From 2-02-FULL-66-22 sp964576535 (GTDB lineage: Bacteria; Methylomirabilota; Methylomirabilia; Methylomirabilales; 2-02-FULL-66-22), in NCBI GenBank assembly GCA_964576535.1, contig CAZNWB010000105.1:1-11859 (forward strand): DNA of 11,859 nucleotides, given 5' to 3'. The notes beneath the pieces were generated by a model. It made no database searches. It was not told where the DNA came from and saw nothing but the letters and a program-made list of their open reading frames with translations. Positions 6,473-11,859 of this stretch are shown here, one piece after another; position 1 is the stretch's first letter, and every line of letters starts with the position of its first letter. The translations under genes and the position numbers were made by a program.

Positions 6473-7585
6473 TCAGGCCTCCGGCAGCTCCGGATGCGAC
6501 CCCCGATACGCCTCCAGCAGCGTCTGGATCCAGCGGGCGGGGTCGCGGAAGGCTCGCTCCCGGATGGAAGCCACGACGTCCTTCCAGTCCTGCTCCCCCT
6601 TCATGTACTCCTGGATCGCCTGCTGATGTGCCGTGAGGTAGCCTTCCAGCTCCCCCCAGCGCCCCTGGATCGCCTGTCGCTTCTCGACATAGGCGGTGCG
6701 GTACTCCTCGACCATCTTCAGAAGAAGGGTGCGGTCCTCGGGGGTTTGCACCCCACGCAGCCGCCGCCACAGGGAGAGGAAGATCGGATCCACGAACCCG
6801 AACCGGAACCCGCCGATATCATGGAACAGCTCGTAGTTGTGGATCGAGACGACCTCACCCGACGGGGTGAGGACGTAATGGGGATCCCGCAGGATCGTCC
6901 CCAGGACATCGCCCAAGGCATCGTGCCGTGCTGCGCCTCGCACCGCCAGGTGCCACAGGTGCCCCACCTCCGCGGGCGACAAGTCGTCCGCATCGAGACG
7001 TATCCCGTGGACCGGGACTTCCAGAAGAATCTTTCCACCACTTGGAAGAGGATGGATATACGTCGTGGCGGTGCGCAGGTGGAACAGCCGCGCCGCACCC
7101 GCGTACAATTCCTCGGCCGCGGGCGCGAAGTGGGACACCTCGAATTGGCAGGTGCGGCCATCCCGGGTGCGGACGGTGACGGTCGCCTCCGCATGAACCT
7201 TGGAGAGCGCGACCAGGTCCACGACCTCGAACTCGTGCGTGGACACCCCCGAGGCGTCCAGGAGAGCCAGGATCGGTCCCCGGAGGCCATTCGCCTCGAT
7301 CTTCAGGCTGAAGAGTCGGGCCCGGGCCGGGGCCGGGAGGGCATTGAAGGCTTCCAGGGCCCACTTGAAGTGGAAGTCTGTCGTCTCCAGAGGTCGGACG
7401 CGGGTGTTGCCGGGATCCAGCAGGCGATCAATGCCGGCTTCCCAGTGGCTGGTCCATACCTCTTCGATGAAGCGCGACGGGTGGGGCACGCCGAGGGCCT
7501 GCAGGACCGCTTCGCGCCGGTCGCGCGTCCGGGACTCCTTGGGCAGGGACAGGAAAATCTGGATCTGGCGGAGTGGCGTGTCCAT
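6473..7585 (-). CDS. Hypothetical protein, 370 aa
   Basis: I do not recognise this protein. The start is the ATG at 7585, supported by a strong GGGGGAGG ribosome site five bases upstream; a GTG 18 codons earlier is less likely. There is no signal peptide or membrane helix, so it is probably cytoplasmic. Residues 1-60 are helical. The middle part (about 133-255) alternates strands and helices in a way reminiscent of a protein-kinase-like fold: ATVTVRTRDG, EELYAGAARLF, then DPHYVLTPSGEVVSIHNYELF at 234-254, which sits where such proteins carry a D.H..N catalytic loop followed by an ID metal site. The Asn and the second Asp are not there, so if the resemblance is real it would be an atypical or dead kinase. 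The last 100 residues are charged and helical (coiled-coil-like, WGELEGYLTAHQQA). It lies alone, convergent with the glycan operon. Confidence 0.75.
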   Translation of the reverse strand: MDTPLRQIQIFLSLPKESRTRDRREAVLQALGVPHPSRFIEEVWTSHWEAGIDRLLDPGNTRVRPLETTDFHFKWALEAFNALPAPARARLFSLKIEANGLRGPILALLDASGVSTHEFEVVDLVALSKVHAEATVTVRTRDGRTCQFEVSHFAPAAEELYAGAARLFHLRTATTYIHPLPSGGKILLEVPVHGIRLDADDLSPAEVGHLWHLAVRGAARHDALGDVLGTILRDPHYVLTPSGEVVSIHNYELFHDIGGFRFGFVDPIFLSLWRRLRGVQTPEDRTLLLKMVEEYRTAYVEKRQAIQGRWGELEGYLTAHQQAIQEYMKGEQDWKDVVASIRERAFRDPARWIQTLLEAYRGSHPELPEA

Positions 7586-7590
7586 GGCGG

Positions 7591-7598
7591 CCTCCCCC
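7591..7598 (-). promoter_or_regulatory. Ribosome-binding site deciding the start of the 370-aa protein
   Basis: On the - strand GGGGGAGG is followed by five bases and ATG (7585). This selects the ATG over the upstream in-frame GTG at 7639. Confidence 0.7.
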
Positions 7599-7732
7599 AC
7601 AGCCCAACGTGGAGATGATTCGCCTGCCCGGACCGTCACCCGCCGTCCGTGGGTCTTGGCCCGGACCTGGAAGTGCGTGCACCGGAATCGGGTTGAATCA
7701 GCCCGCAGGCCTTATCGGCAGGCGCTGGATGT

Positions 7733-8554
7733 TCAGGGGCAGAGGAACAGGTTGATGCCGTGAACGCGAGCGGGATCGAGACGCGCGAGAGGCGTGTGGG
7801 CCTCCCGACCGTGCACATCCGTGGGGATATCCTTCTCCCCCAGGTGCCGGAGTGCCCCCCAGAAATCCTTCACCCGCAGGCACACCCCGAACAACCCCTC
7901 CCCCCGGTCCCTCAGAAAGCACCCGACCGGCGATCGAGGATCAGCGGAACCCAGCAGCGTGAGGCGGCTGCTCCCGATGGCGATCTCGGCCGTCTTCGCG
8001 CCGAACCGGACCTCGTCCTGCGTCTCACCAACCTTCCCCCGAAAGTTCCGGGCGTAGGTCTCGGCCGACGCGGGAAGGTCCTTGACCGCCAAGTAAACCG
8101 TGCAAAGGCCCGTGGCCCGGATGCCGCTCCGCAGCGGCTCCGGATGGGCCGGTGGCTCGAGGGGTTGGGCCATCTCGATCAGAACACCATGGTTCGCCTT
8201 GGGGTGGAGGAACGCGATCATCCCGGCTAGGCCGGGCCGAGGGGCTTGATCAATCAGCGGGAGGTCCGCGGCCTTTGCCGCCGCGAGGGCGGCCGCAACG
8301 TCTGGGGTCTCGAAGCAGAGGTGGTGAAATCCCTCACCCCTCTTCTCCAGAAATCTGGCCACGCCTCCGGCCGGATCGGCCGGCTCCAGAAGCTCGATCT
8401 CCCCGTCGCTCATGGGAAGCAACGCGGCGTGCACACCCTGGTCGGCCACGGTGGCTCGTTTCCCCACCGGGATTCCCAGAACATCGCGGTACACCGAGAG
8501 CGCCTGCTCCATGTCCCGGACGACGACGGCTACGTGATGAACGCGCGTGAACAT
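7733..8554 (-). CDS. Two-domain VOC (glyoxalase-fold) protein, methylmalonyl-CoA-epimerase-like
   Basis: A 273-aa protein made of two vicinal-oxygen-chelate domains. The N-terminal domain (1-130) reads like methylmalonyl-CoA epimerases: VHHVAVVVRDMEQAL with His7 as first metal ligand, YRDVLGIPV, EIELLEP, the GEGFHHLCFET motif with a His at 77/78, and HGVLIEM with Glu127 as last ligand. The second domain (about 148-273) keeps the fold pattern (LCTVYLAVKDLPASAETYARNF, RGEGLFGVCLRVKD, HGINLFLCP) but has lost the first-position His and the HH pair, so it is probably structural. Typical epimerases are about 130-150 aa with one domain, so this larger protein may be a different lyase, isomerase or dioxygenase. 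No methylmalonyl-CoA mutase or other acyl-CoA gene is nearby. The ATG at 8554 has no clear ribosome site. Confidence 0.83.
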   Translation of the reverse strand: MFTRVHHVAVVVRDMEQALSVYRDVLGIPVGKRATVADQGVHAALLPMSDGEIELLEPADPAGGVARFLEKRGEGFHHLCFETPDVAAALAAAKAADLPLIDQAPRPGLAGMIAFLHPKANHGVLIEMAQPLEPPAHPEPLRSGIRATGLCTVYLAVKDLPASAETYARNFRGKVGETQDEVRFGAKTAEIAIGSSRLTLLGSADPRSPVGCFLRDRGEGLFGVCLRVKDFWGALRHLGEKDIPTDVHGREAHTPLARLDPARVHGINLFLCP

Positions 8555-8652
8555 GGGGCCCGTCCGGGCACCTCAGGTGTGGGGAAGCCTGGTGCGACAG
8601 GAAACTCTACGCGGACCTTAACAGGGAGGAGGAATGCCTGTCAAGGCCGACG

Positions 8653-9342
8653 CTACAACCACTCATGCCGGTTTGCGTAGAACGTGGCGGGGCGGTCCGG
8701 GTGTTTCTTTCGGAAAGCGAGGTACTGCCGGAGCATGGCGCGGTACCGTCGATCGGACGTCTTCAGCTCTATGTGCGGATTCTTGATCAACGCCTGTTCA
8801 ACCGCCCAGACATTTCCCTGGGACAGCCGCCAGTCAGAGCGACGGAGTGTCCGCAGGTCAAGCACCCCGTACCCGAGAATGCGTCCCGAACCGTCCACGT
8901 AGGGATCCACGTAGCTCATCACCAGTTGTCTGAGCGTGCGGTACACGGGCTTGCGCCCGTGCAGCCCGGCATCTCGCGACCGCGCCACCGTTCCGTAGCG
9001 GCCGCGGTGCCGGAAGAGGAAGGCGACGTGGTCCAGCTTGTCCTGCGACTCGAAATCCAGCAGCAGTGGTGGGTACCCGTGCTGTTCCAGGATGGTCGCC
9101 GCCGTCAGGGCCCCTTCCAGGCAGTGGACCTGCCAGTGCCGGACCACGCCACGGAAGCTGCGCAGCGTCTCTCCCTTCTTCTCCCAGTTGTACGGCAGCG
9201 CCAGGAGAAACTGCTGCACCTGCTTCGGCGTCCGGTACCTCCGGATGATGGCCCATTCCTGCGGCCGGAACCGCTCGCGGGCCGGCGGCGGCGGAACTTG
9301 ACTCTGCCGAACGTCCTGCTGCCGCCTACGGTGAGTCTGCAT
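8653..9342 (-). CDS. Transglutaminase-like (papain-fold) putative cysteine enzyme
   Basis: A 229-aa protein from the ATG at 9342; a GTG at 9405 would add 21 residues and overlap the upstream gene by 14 bp, and neither start has a good ribosome site. The N-terminal 30 residues are Gln/Arg/Pro-rich and low complexity. The core has the order of a transglutaminase-like catalytic triad: Cys74 in HCLEGALTAATIL at the head of a helix, His105 in LDHVAFLF, and Asp124 in TVARSRDAGLHGRKPVYRT. The conserved-looking VMSYVDPYVDGSG follows at 142-153. Such proteins are proteases, cross-linkers or deamidases, and many are of unknown function. No signal peptide is seen. It lies 49 bp after the SnoaL-like gene on the same strand, so the two may be cotranscribed. 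The fold is inferred by eye from motif order only. Confidence 0.7.
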   Translation of the reverse strand: MQTHRRRQQDVRQSQVPPPPARERFRPQEWAIIRRYRTPKQVQQFLLALPYNWEKKGETLRSFRGVVRHWQVHCLEGALTAATILEQHGYPPLLLDFESQDKLDHVAFLFRHRGRYGTVARSRDAGLHGRKPVYRTLRQLVMSYVDPYVDGSGRILGYGVLDLRTLRRSDWRLSQGNVWAVEQALIKNPHIELKTSDRRYRAMLRQYLAFRKKHPDRPATFYANRHEWL

Positions 9343-9391
9343 AGAAGGTTTGGGATTCCGACAGGCTAGATCTGATTCGACTCCCGGGAGC

Positions 9392-9817
9392 TCAGGATCT
9401 GACACCGAGCTGCTGCAGGAGCGTCCTCATATCGAAGTAATGGCGCATCGCTTTCGCCTTGCCGGCCGCGATCTCGATCACCTGGCAAGCTCGGATCTGA
9501 ATCTTGTTGCCGGTGGGGGCGATTGCACCCCCCGGCGTCCCCAGCGGACCCGTGTGAGTACCGCGCCACGTGACTTCGAGAATGACGGTGTTACCGCTGA
9601 CGAGTGCCTTGTGGAATGTGGCCTTCGAATCAGGGAGGGCCGCAGCCCATCCCCGCCACGTCGCAAGAAAATCGTTGATTCCTCGAACCTTCCGCTGGGT
9701 ACTGACCTCATCGTAGACGAATCCTGGCGCCACGGCAGCTTTTACCGCATCCCAATTCTTCTTGTTGTAGGCAATGCTGGGCGCCTTTGCCGCATCGATG
9801 AGTGACTGCTTTGGCAT
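9392..9817 (-). CDS. SnoaL-like / NTF2-fold protein (ester cyclase family)
   Basis: A 141-aa single-domain protein with the pattern of SnoaL-like 'ester cyclase' proteins of the NTF2 superfamily: an N-terminal helix containing YNKKNWDAVKAAVAPGFVYDE (16-36, cited in part), the GINDFLATWRGWAAALPD segment (46-63), and the closing beta strands VILEVTWRGTHTGPLG (78-93) and ACQVIEIAAGKAKAMRHYFDM (110-130) with the typical RHYFD ending. The fold supports small-molecule cyclases, isomerases and binding proteins; function cannot be assigned. The ATG at 9817 has a strong GGAGGAG ribosome site four to five bases upstream. It is visibly less GC-rich than the glycan genes and may head a two-gene unit with the transglutaminase-like gene. 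Confidence 0.85.
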   Translation of the reverse strand: MPKQSLIDAAKAPSIAYNKKNWDAVKAAVAPGFVYDEVSTQRKVRGINDFLATWRGWAAALPDSKATFHKALVSGNTVILEVTWRGTHTGPLGTPGGAIAPTGNKIQIRACQVIEIAAGKAKAMRHYFDMRTLLQQLGVRS

Positions 9818-9821
9818 GACA

Positions 9822-9830
9822 CTCCTCCTC
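9822..9830 (-). promoter_or_regulatory. Ribosome-binding site of the SnoaL-like gene
   Basis: GAGGAGGAG on the - strand lies four bases before the ATG at 9817 and confirms that start. Confidence 0.7.
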
Positions 9831-10121
9831 TCATGTGGATGTCCACTCAGACTGATTGCCGCTATGATAATTCGGGCTCAGCCCCACCCCCGGGAGGCCC
9901 GAGCACACCCTGCCTTGCGGCTGGGTACCCGCCGTGCGATGGGGGGGAACCCAACCTCCGGCAGGACAGATGCGCCAGGCAGGATAGGCGGAGTCCGTTT
10001 ACGTGTCAAGCCGTGACATCACAGTAGGTGTGCAAGTGCTGGAAGCATTGGGAGTGTGCAAACGACGCCTGGTAGGGACCGCCTATCTCGTCCATGTCGA
10101 ATAGCGGAAGAAGGAACCCCA

Positions 10122-10136
10122 GGAAGCAACGTCCCC
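10122..10136. repeat. 15-bp repeat, copy 1
   Basis: GGAAGCAACGTCCCC, identical to 11637-11651 and in the same orientation. It lies 26 bases beyond the stop codon of the ankyrin gene. Confidence 0.75.
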
Positions 10137-10162
10137 ATATCTCGGAGGAGTTTGGACGTGGT

Positions 10163-11392
10163 CTATTCCTGCGCCCCCGCCTCATTGAGAAGCTCGACGA
10201 GCTTGGTGAATCGTCCGGCCTTCGCGATCCCTAGCGCGGTCCGGTTATGTGAGGCGTGGGCATTCACGTCGGCGCCCGCGTTGATCAGCATGCGCGCGGC
10301 ATCATACTGGTTGCCCTTCACGGCGCCCATGAGTGGGGTAACCCCCGAACTCTCTGCCAGGTTCGGGCTCATGCCCGCGTCGAGGAACACGCGCAGCGAT
10401 GCGATGTCTCCCTGATAGCTCAGGCTGTATAGGGCATTCACGAACCACTGACGGTAGGGGCCGTCCACCGGCGGCGATGTTGCCCCTCGGGCCATCAACA
10501 CTGCGGCGGCCTTCCACTGACGATCGGATAAAGCGGCGCTGAACGCCGTCCTCGGTTCCGTATGTCGGGAAAGATCGATCTGTGCGCCGCCCTCAACCAG
10601 GGCGATGGCGGATTCCGTGTGGCCGGATCGCGCCGCAAGAAAGAGCGGTGTCCGCCCCTCCTCGTCCCAGGCGTCCACGTAGGCCCCCGCCTTGACGAGT
10701 TCCGCAACCCGGGTCGCATCATTGCGCGACACCGCATCCAAGAGCGCGCTCTGTGAGGCCGGGTAGGACACCGCCTTCTCGATCTGCCGAATCGTCTCGA
10801 TTGGGAGTAAGCGGTCCGTCGACGGCCACGGTCCGAATGCGCCGGTGGCGAGCACCCGTTTGAACAATGAATGCAGTCTCGGAATATGACGACCGAGCGC
10901 CTTGCGTTTCGGCCCCTCGCTGAACGCGGGAATGTAGTAGTAGAGGAGATTGTTCAGATGATCCCGGAATTCCGTTGCCGGCCAGGGGTAGTGCGAAGGC
11001 ATCGGTGGAGGCTTTGGACCCTGATCCATGAATGCATCCCATGACTCAAGCCGGATCACGCCAACCTGCTGCGAGAACTGTCGATCCAGAGGGCGACGGG
11101 CAACGACATATCGCGGGTGGAAGACCTGCAGCGAACAACCCGTAGGCGCCAAGCCTCTAAACGCCCAGGGAATCAGGAACGAGTCGCCTGAAGCGACGAT
11201 CCGCGTCACCTCATCAGCAGGCCACGCCGAGTTGTGGATACCCTGAGACAGACACCTGAGTTGGACCACAATATCGTCGGCTTGCGCCCCATCGGCCAGT
11301 TCCACCGTGCCCCGGACCGGTCCCTGAATGGGCGCCGCGCCCACGGGCCCCGCCATCACCAGCAACGCCCATATGGACAGCAGGAGGATCAT
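10163..11392 (-). CDS. Secreted ankyrin-repeat protein with N-terminal Ig-like domain
   Basis: A 409-aa protein. Residues 1-20 are a clean Sec signal peptide (ILLLSIWALLVMAG, cleavage after GAA), so it is exported to the periplasm or surface. Residues about 23-115 look like a carboxypeptidase-regulatory/Ig-like beta domain (VRGTVELADGAQADDIVVQL, SLQVFHPRYVVARRPL). A helical linker (138-210) follows, then ankyrin repeats from about 215 to the end: ALLDAVSRNDATRVAELVKAG, GRTPLFLAARSGHTESAIAL, a degenerate repeat near 280-305, GDIASLRVFLDAGMSPNL, GVTPLMGAVKGNQYDAARML and RTALGIAKAGRFTKLVELL. Ankyrin repeats bind other proteins; the partner is unknown. The start is ATG 11392, with only a weak GAAGAG upstream. 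The gene is flanked by two copies of a 15-mer. It is the first intact gene after the higA/attC-like site. Confidence 0.88.
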   Translation of the reverse strand: MILLLSIWALLVMAGPVGAAPIQGPVRGTVELADGAQADDIVVQLRCLSQGIHNSAWPADEVTRIVASGDSFLIPWAFRGLAPTGCSLQVFHPRYVVARRPLDRQFSQQVGVIRLESWDAFMDQGPKPPPMPSHYPWPATEFRDHLNNLLYYYIPAFSEGPKRKALGRHIPRLHSLFKRVLATGAFGPWPSTDRLLPIETIRQIEKAVSYPASQSALLDAVSRNDATRVAELVKAGAYVDAWDEEGRTPLFLAARSGHTESAIALVEGGAQIDLSRHTEPRTAFSAALSDRQWKAAAVLMARGATSPPVDGPYRQWFVNALYSLSYQGDIASLRVFLDAGMSPNLAESSGVTPLMGAVKGNQYDAARMLINAGADVNAHASHNRTALGIAKAGRFTKLVELLNEAGAQE

Positions 11393-11710
11393 GTGCCGCT
11401 CTTCCGCTGGTTATTGACGAGGGATGCCTCGCTGAACACGGGCACGAAGCGAGCCCTGCAACCGCTCCAGGCGCACATGCTGAAATGACGAACGCGACAG
11501 CCTTTGTCAACCTCTTTGTGCCGGGTGGGGAGGCGTGGGGTGAATTGTCTCTCTGAACGACTCGCTCACAAGTTTCCGGCAGGTAAGGAGGCCAACGTCT
11601 CAGCCTCCTCTTCTCTCGATGGAGCAATGATACTCCGGAAGCAACGTCCCCTTCTTCCACACGCTTCGCGTCAGCCGCGCCCGCTTGCGGGCGTCGGTTC
11701 GACGCAACGG
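11393..11710. other. Intergenic region (318 bp) with repeat, attC-like hairpin and possible promoter
   Basis: No gene is recognisable between the ankyrin start and the higA stop. It contains a 15-mer repeat and the inner part of an attC-like hairpin (described separately). On the - strand a perfect TTGACA (11510-11505) could be the -35 box of an ankyrin-gene promoter, but the -10 candidate 17 bases on (CATTTC) is poor. Confidence 0.55.
11637..11651. repeat. 15-bp repeat, copy 2
   Basis: GGAAGCAACGTCCCC, identical to 10122-10136. Here it lies just outside the attC-like hairpin, on the side away from higA. Confidence 0.75.
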
Positions 11711-11716
11711 TTAGGC
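11656..11716 (-). other. attC-like recombination site (integron cassette hairpin)
   Basis: Directly after the higA stop the - strand reads GCCTAAC (11716-11710), matching the attC core RYYYAAC, with the TAA being the stop codon. Inside it the + strand folds into GCGTC (11668-11672) with GACGC (11701-11705), AGCCG with CGGTT (11673-11677 / 11695-11699, one G-T pair), and CGCCCGC with GCGGGCG (11678-11684 / 11687-11693) around a TT loop. T11694 and C11700 are bulged on one strand, like the extrahelical bases of attC sites. The distal box (TCCACAC, 11656-11662) matches its expected partner at only 4 of 7 bases, so the site may be decayed. No integrase gene is in the window. A plain terminator is the alternative. 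Confidence 0.5.
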
Positions 11717-11859
11717 CCGCGAACCCGCATGTGTGGCCACGCCCGCCCACGGCTTGATCTTCGCCAGCGTCTTGGCGAGGGCTTCTTCCGCCACCTCCGT
11801 GTCGTAGGCCGCCTGCGCCCGCAGCCAATAGCCGTTGGAAAGACCGAAGAACCGGCACA
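11711..11859 (-). CDS. higA: HigA-family antitoxin, C-terminal end (partial)
   Basis: The last 48 codons of a gene that begins beyond the window. The frame starts at 11857 and ends at TAA 11713-11711. It reads CRFFGLSNGYWLRAQAAYD, then a Glu/Ala/Lys-rich helix and a short tail. The RFFG.S..YWL..Q..YD pattern is characteristic of the C-terminal part of HigA/VapI-type XRE antitoxins, whose N-terminal helix-turn-helix (out of view) represses the operon and whose C-terminal part helps neutralise the HigB RNase toxin. The higB gene would normally lie upstream, outside the window. The stop codon is embedded in an attC-like core site, as is common for toxin-antitoxin genes carried as integron cassettes. 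The end of the peptide is in a stretch of higher Ala/Gly content and may vary. Confidence 0.75.
   Translation of the reverse strand, partial: CRFFGLSNGYWLRAQAAYDTEVAEEALAKTLAKIKPWAGVATHAGSRA

Larger units (their letters stand above)
9818..10162. other. Intergenic region (345 bp) without a recognisable gene
   Basis: Short open frames on both strands have no family resemblance. On the - strand TATCAT at 9864-9869 could be a -10 box for the SnoaL-like gene, but no -35 box is seen at the right distance. The only other notable word is the 15-mer repeat at 10122-10136. Confidence 0.6.

Noticed and set aside
6431..7618. + strand open frame of 395 codons opposite the 370-aa hypothetical gene
   Set aside because: The - strand frame has a strong ribosome site and normal composition; the + strand frame starts inside the inverted-repeat element and has a shadow-like composition.
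8639..8644. TTGACA on the - strand upstream of the VOC gene as a promoter
   Set aside because: No acceptable -10 box lies 16-18 bases downstream; only TAAGGT at 18 bases, a weak match.
8944..8961. Perfect 7-bp hairpin (CACGGGC-TTGC-GCCCGTG) as a terminator
   Set aside because: It lies inside the transglutaminase-like coding region and is not followed by a T-run; such stems are common in GC-rich coding DNA.
11214..11858. - strand open frame of 214 codons at the right edge
   Set aside because: It is in a different frame from the recognisable HigA C-terminus, crosses the attC-like hairpin and overlaps the ankyrin start; it has no motifs.

Overview
The window is GC-rich DNA, probably from a Gram-negative bacterium. 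It encodes lipid-linked surface-glycan assembly (a WecA/MraY-type transferase) and a predicted secreted ankyrin protein. A run of exactly 100 Ns shows that it is a draft scaffold, plausibly metagenome-derived. The combination of gene types and short interspersed repeats would fit uncultured lineages such as Methylomirabilota/Rokubacteria or Desulfobacterota, but this is a guess: there is no rRNA or other taxonomic marker here.

Positions 1-6277 (all + strand) hold part of a surface-polysaccharide operon. The order is the end of a GT4 glycosyltransferase, a membrane-anchored PHP-domain protein, a WbqC-family protein interrupted by the gap, a PIG-L/LmbE de-N-acetylase, a DegT/DnrJ/EryC1/StrS aminotransferase and a WecA-type polyprenyl-phosphate sugar-1-phosphate transferase. 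Overlaps of 17, 4 and 4 bp between neighbours indicate translational coupling. A plausible division of labour is as follows: the transferase loads the first sugar on undecaprenyl phosphate, the GT4 enzyme extends it, the aminotransferase and WbqC help make an unusual amino sugar, and PIG-L removes an acetyl group.

This operon is split between the PIG-L and aminotransferase genes by a unit of about 640 bp (3429-4064). The unit holds a four-helix-bundle (S23/IVP-type) gene flanked by 8-bp tandem repeat arrays in opposite orientation. It reaches exactly to the aminotransferase start codon and looks like an inserted element. A second, gene-free element of about 160 bp with inverted 9-bp repeat arms lies at 6296-6455, between the convergent + and - gene blocks.

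Positions 6473-11859 (all - strand) form an accessory region. It contains an unrecognised 370-aa protein, a two-domain VOC (glyoxalase-fold) protein, a transglutaminase-like predicted cysteine enzyme, a SnoaL/NTF2-like protein, a secreted ankyrin-repeat protein and, at the window edge, the C-terminus of a HigA-type antitoxin. Just after the higA stop codon is a hairpin with the layout of an integron attC site (about 17 bp of stem, two bulged bases on one strand, GCCTAAC box overlapping the stop). The same 15-mer occurs on both sides of the ankyrin gene. The most interesting signals are the repeat-bounded S23 unit and the attC-like site beside higA.
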